Below, piece by piece: positions 61,849 through 64,000 of a stretch of DNA of 64,000 nucleotides. A program made the position numbers and the translations under genes. The notes below the pieces were generated by a model, which was not told where the DNA came from, ran no database searches, and saw only the letters and a program-made list of their open reading frames with translations. The DNA comes from Magnetovibrio sp. PR-2 (lineage in GTDB: Bacteria > Pseudomonadota > Alphaproteobacteria > Rhodospirillales > Magnetovibrionaceae). Location: contig NZ_JBAHUR010000001.1 in assembly GCF_036689815.1 (NCBI RefSeq), positions 310,001 to 374,000 on the forward strand, read 5' to 3'. The first letter of the stretch is position 1; the number at the start of each line of letters is the position of its first letter.

Positions 61849-62997
61849 TTAAGCCTTCGTTTTAGCCGATGGGGGTACAAAAATGTCCGGTGCTTCACCG
61901 GGCAGACTTTCCACATATAGGGACTGTGACGGGAAAGCAAAGCCGGAACCGGCATTTTCCACCACGTCTTTGATCTGGTAGGCCAGCCGTTCTTTGATCT
62001 CCAACCATTCCCCCCAGTTGGTGGTTTTGGTGAAGCAGTACAGCATGATGTCGATGGAGCTGTCGGAAAACTTGTCGATGCGCACGAAGGTCGAAACTTC
62101 GGGCGGATGGGCAAATTCGTCCGAGCCCAGCACGTAGTCTTCAATGCCGTCGCGAATGGCCTTGAGCTGATCGATGGTGGCACAATATTCAATGCCGATG
62201 TGCCAATAAATCCGGCGGTGCGTCATGGCACTGAAGTTTGTGACTGCACTGTCCGAAAGGTGGGTGTTGGGCACATAGACGGGCGCTTTGTCGAAACGCC
62301 GAACCATGGTGGAGCGAAATCCGATCTGTTCGACCGTGCCTTCGACCACACCGTCGACACGCACCCAATCGCCTTTGTTAAAGCGCCGCTCGGCGATGAT
62401 CAAAATGCCGGCAATGAGGTTCTTGAATAAATCTTGTGCACCCAAAGCCACGGCGACACCGAACAGGCCAAGCCCCGCCAGGATCGGCCCCACCTGAATG
62501 CCCCAAATCTCCAACACGGCGGCGATGCCGACAAATGCAATGAGGATCTTGGAGGCCTTCACCATCCAATCCATCATCACGGCGGTAAAGATTTTTTCGA
62601 GGCGCGTGAGCAAATTCGACAGGGGTTTGATGGCGCGATAAATCGCCCAAAAAATCGCGGCTGTAATCAGCGAGCGCACCAGCCGGTCGGCAATGTCTTG
62701 GGCATGGTCCTCAAGGTCCAAAAATTCGATGGCGAGGAACAGACCGAAGATGACGGGCAGAAGCCGGATCGGTTCTTCCAAGGCATTGAGGATTTCGTCG
62801 TCCAACATGTTTTTGGTTTTGGACACCTTAAAGCGCAGCACCCGAATGATGAAGCGCGAGATCAGCCCGCGCAACAACATGAAGACGATAAAGATCGCGA
62901 TGGCCGTGAGAATGCCGCCAACGTCCACACCGAACGCCCCGGTCTTCCAGACCTCTTCGAACAGGTCCCAGAATTCTTTGAGTTTGTCCATGTCCAC
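61849..62997 (-). CDS. MscS family mechanosensitive channel
   Basis: 382 residues with about four or five membrane segments. The MscS core has the pore-helix region GLFGVAVALGAQDLFKNLIAGILI and the beta domain with GDWVRVDGVVEGTVEQIGFRSTMVRRFD. It should open under membrane tension and release solutes after osmotic downshock. It probably forms an operon with the ArsC-like gene. Confidence 0.93.
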   Translation of the reverse strand: MDMDKLKEFWDLFEEVWKTGAFGVDVGGILTAIAIFIVFMLLRGLISRFIIRVLRFKVSKTKNMLDDEILNALEEPIRLLPVIFGLFLAIEFLDLEDHAQDIADRLVRSLITAAIFWAIYRAIKPLSNLLTRLEKIFTAVMMDWMVKASKILIAFVGIAAVLEIWGIQVGPILAGLGLFGVAVALGAQDLFKNLIAGILIIAERRFNKGDWVRVDGVVEGTVEQIGFRSTMVRRFDKAPVYVPNTHLSDSAVTNFSAMTHRRIYWHIGIEYCATIDQLKAIRDGIEDYVLGSDEFAHPPEVSTFVRIDKFSDSSIDIMLYCFTKTTNWGEWLEIKERLAYQIKDVVENAGSGFAFPSQSLYVESLPGEAPDIFVPPSAKTKA

Positions 62998-63088
62998 TCA
63001 CCACTGAAATTGTGGTGGGATGATAGCGGAAGCGGCGGGGGTGTAAAGCCCGCACCGCTATACATATGGAAAGTTTATGTCGCCAGAA

Positions 63089-63229
63089 TTATGGGCTGCG
63101 ATGGCAGTGATATGTGCCGGTCTTGTGGTTCCAGTGACAGCCAGAGCTATCCAACCCACCACCATGTGCATAGGCTTGTGAGGCGAAAAGCCCCAGAGTT
63201 GCCAGAACGATGAAAAGTGCGCGGAACAT
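63089..63229 (-). CDS. Secreted YHYH-domain micro-protein
   Basis: 46 residues, starting with an ATG at 63229 behind a perfect AGGAGG. A signal peptide (MFRALFIVLATLGLF...AYA) is followed by a short mature part HGGGLDSSGCHWNHKTGTYHCHRSP with the YHYH pattern (Cys-His...Tyr-His-Cys-His). The mature peptide, split here, is only about 25 residues. His and Cys suggest metal binding. It is too short for many gene finders. Another, longer frame in the same place has no ribosome site. Confidence 0.75.
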   Translation of the reverse strand: MFRALFIVLATLGLFASQAYAHGGGLDSSGCHWNHKTGTYHCHRSP

Positions 63230-63379
63230 GTGGACCTCCTATAAAGTGATTGGCGTTGCAAATACACTTTATGAGGGTATTATGGGGTTGTAAAGCAGGG
63301 TGTCATTCCTATTCAGGCAAGGTTAATGTTTTTGCCGATACGTTGGCGCATAGACAAACACGAACGGAAAGGGTCTTTC

Positions 63380-63580
63380 ATGACGGCACGCCATTATCTG
63401 GCCTTGGGCTTAGGCATTCTTGTTTCTATTGCGGTGGCCATTGTGTCCGTATTCGCGTTTATCGTGGGCGCGGTGTTGGCGGGTTTGGCAATCGTCGCCT
63501 TGCGTTTGCACAAACCGTCTATGCCAGAACTGCACCCCGACGACATGATCGACATCACTGAGGATGTGCGCGAAGTGTGA
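63380..63580 (+). CDS. Small single-helix membrane protein
   Basis: 66 residues from the ATG at 63380; GGAAAGGG precedes it. One or two hydrophobic stretches (about 6-40) are followed by a short acidic C-terminus ending TEDVREV. I do not recognise the family. It converges on the cyclic-nucleotide-binding gene, 7 bp away. Confidence 0.6.
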   Translation: MTARHYLALGLGILVSIAVAIVSVFAFIVGAVLAGLAIVALRLHKPSMPELHPDDMIDITEDVREV

Positions 63581-63587
63581 CTTGGGA

Positions 63588-64000
63588 TTATTGATCCAAT
63601 TCTGAAATCATAATGTTGGCGACGCGCAGACGGCTTGAAAACTGTTTGGCCACATTGCTCATCAACGTCACAACCAGGTCGGGGCGTTCTTGACGCAGTT
63701 GGGAAAAGTGTTTGGTGTCGATGACGTAGCACACGCTATCTCTGGACGCCACGACACTGGCGGAGCGGGGCTCGCCGTCAATCAGTCCCATTTCGCCAAA
63801 CAGGGATCCCGCCATCAACGTTGAGATGCGTTTTTTGCGGCTGGCGCCAGGAATGTCGATGAAGATGTTCATGCGGCCACGGGCTAAGAAATAGGCGCAT
63901 GCGGCGTCTTCGCCTTGGGCGAAAATTTGCTCACCCTTGCGATAGATCCGACGTTGAACGCTTTGGCCTAGGTCCATGAGGTCTTGGCGTGAAAGTCCGT
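63588..64000 (-). CDS. Cyclic nucleotide-binding domain protein, N-terminus cut off
   Basis: 137 residues visible, the frame stays open to the window edge. The CAP-type effector domain has YRKGEQIFAQGEDAACAYFLARGRMNI (split), SLFGEMGLIDGEPRSASVVA, the phosphate-binding cassette with Glu, Gly and Arg. The protein ends about 40 residues after the cassette, so no DNA-binding helix follows in this part. It may be the C-terminal sensor of a transporter or kinase, or a short stand-alone sensor. Confidence 0.88.
   Translation of the reverse strand, partial: GLSRQDLMDLGQSVQRRIYRKGEQIFAQGEDAACAYFLARGRMNIFIDIPGASRKKRISTLMAGSLFGEMGLIDGEPRSASVVASRDSVCYVIDTKHFSQLRQERPDLVVTLMSNVAKQFSSRLRVANIMISELDQ

Noticed and set aside
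63058-63267. 69-codon frame on the minus strand near the YHYH gene
   Set aside because: No ribosome site; the overlapping 46-codon frame has AGGAGG, a signal peptide and a known motif.
1-64000. CRISPR arrays, prophage, rRNA operon or complete insertion sequence
   Set aside because: No regularly spaced repeats, phage structural genes, rRNA-like stretch or transposase frame was found on reading both strands.

Overview
The window reads as a stretch of chromosome from an alphaproteobacterium, most likely a Rhodospirillales-type organism. This rests on gene order and protein character: a def-fmt-(truA)-dapE-dapD neighbourhood, the block rpmH-rnpA-yidD-yidC-engB-argB, a SigF/NrsF-type ECF sigma/anti-sigma pair, and many chemotaxis, c-di-GMP and hemerythrin genes. 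DNA is moderately GC-rich with AT-rich intergenic islands. I see no insertion sequence, prophage or CRISPR array. One tRNA gene (Arg, anticodon ACG) is present.

Layout. 1-9.4 kb: the recR tail, a structured RNA-like stretch, a membrane cytochrome c with rmuC, a small DUF4405-like membrane protein, an HD-GYP protein, def-fmt, a periplasmic solute-binding protein, a one-domain hemerythrin, an unknown 380-residue protein and truA. 9.4-16.8 kb: a soluble chemoreceptor, two small membrane proteins, dapE-dapD, a nucleotidase and a PAS-EAL protein. 17-23.3 kb: cold-shock protein, RhlE-like helicase, two tandem Hpt-like proteins, a sensor kinase co-transcribed with a PhnD-like binding protein, and msrB. 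23.4-27.8 kb: argB, engB, yidC, yidD, rnpA, rpmH. 27.9-35.9 kb: a TVP38-type membrane protein with a flavin disulfide reductase, a DUF4405-like protein with two tandem methyltransferases, a two-CW diguanylate cyclase, and panBC. 35.9-43.8 kb: a sugar-dehydrogenase-like propeller, a FadL porin, a lipoprotein, tRNA-Arg, an exported phosphatidylserine-decarboxylase-like enzyme facing a small secreted Cys protein, and a sigma54 activator.

43.8-44.3 kb holds the most intriguing signal. Two perfect TGACA-N4-TGTCA palindromes lie just upstream of the sigma54 activator gene. About 120 bp beyond them is a good -24/-12 promoter, then a structured leader, a 25-codon membrane micropeptide with a strong ribosome binding site, and an intrinsic terminator. 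It looks like a self-contained sigma54-controlled micropeptide or RNA unit.

44.3-48.5 kb: a small unknown protein, a methyltransferase, a LysR regulator with a clear operator palindrome, and a MocR regulator diverging from a flavin oxidase-like gene. 48.5-52.4 kb: a bufferin-type copper-defence locus (bufA, bufB, bufC, doxX) diverging from sigF-nrsF, with GTAACC-N16-CGAA in front of bufA. 52.4-64 kb: a decayed kinase fragment beside an intact heme-sensing kinase, two TPR proteins, a radical SAM enzyme, a membrane chemoreceptor, a double-domain hemerythrin, ArsC-like and MscS proteins, a 46-residue YHYH protein and a truncated cyclic-nucleotide-binding protein.

The genes combine core housekeeping (translation, cell wall, CoA, protein insertion) with unusually dense sensing of oxygen, redox, heme and metal signals.
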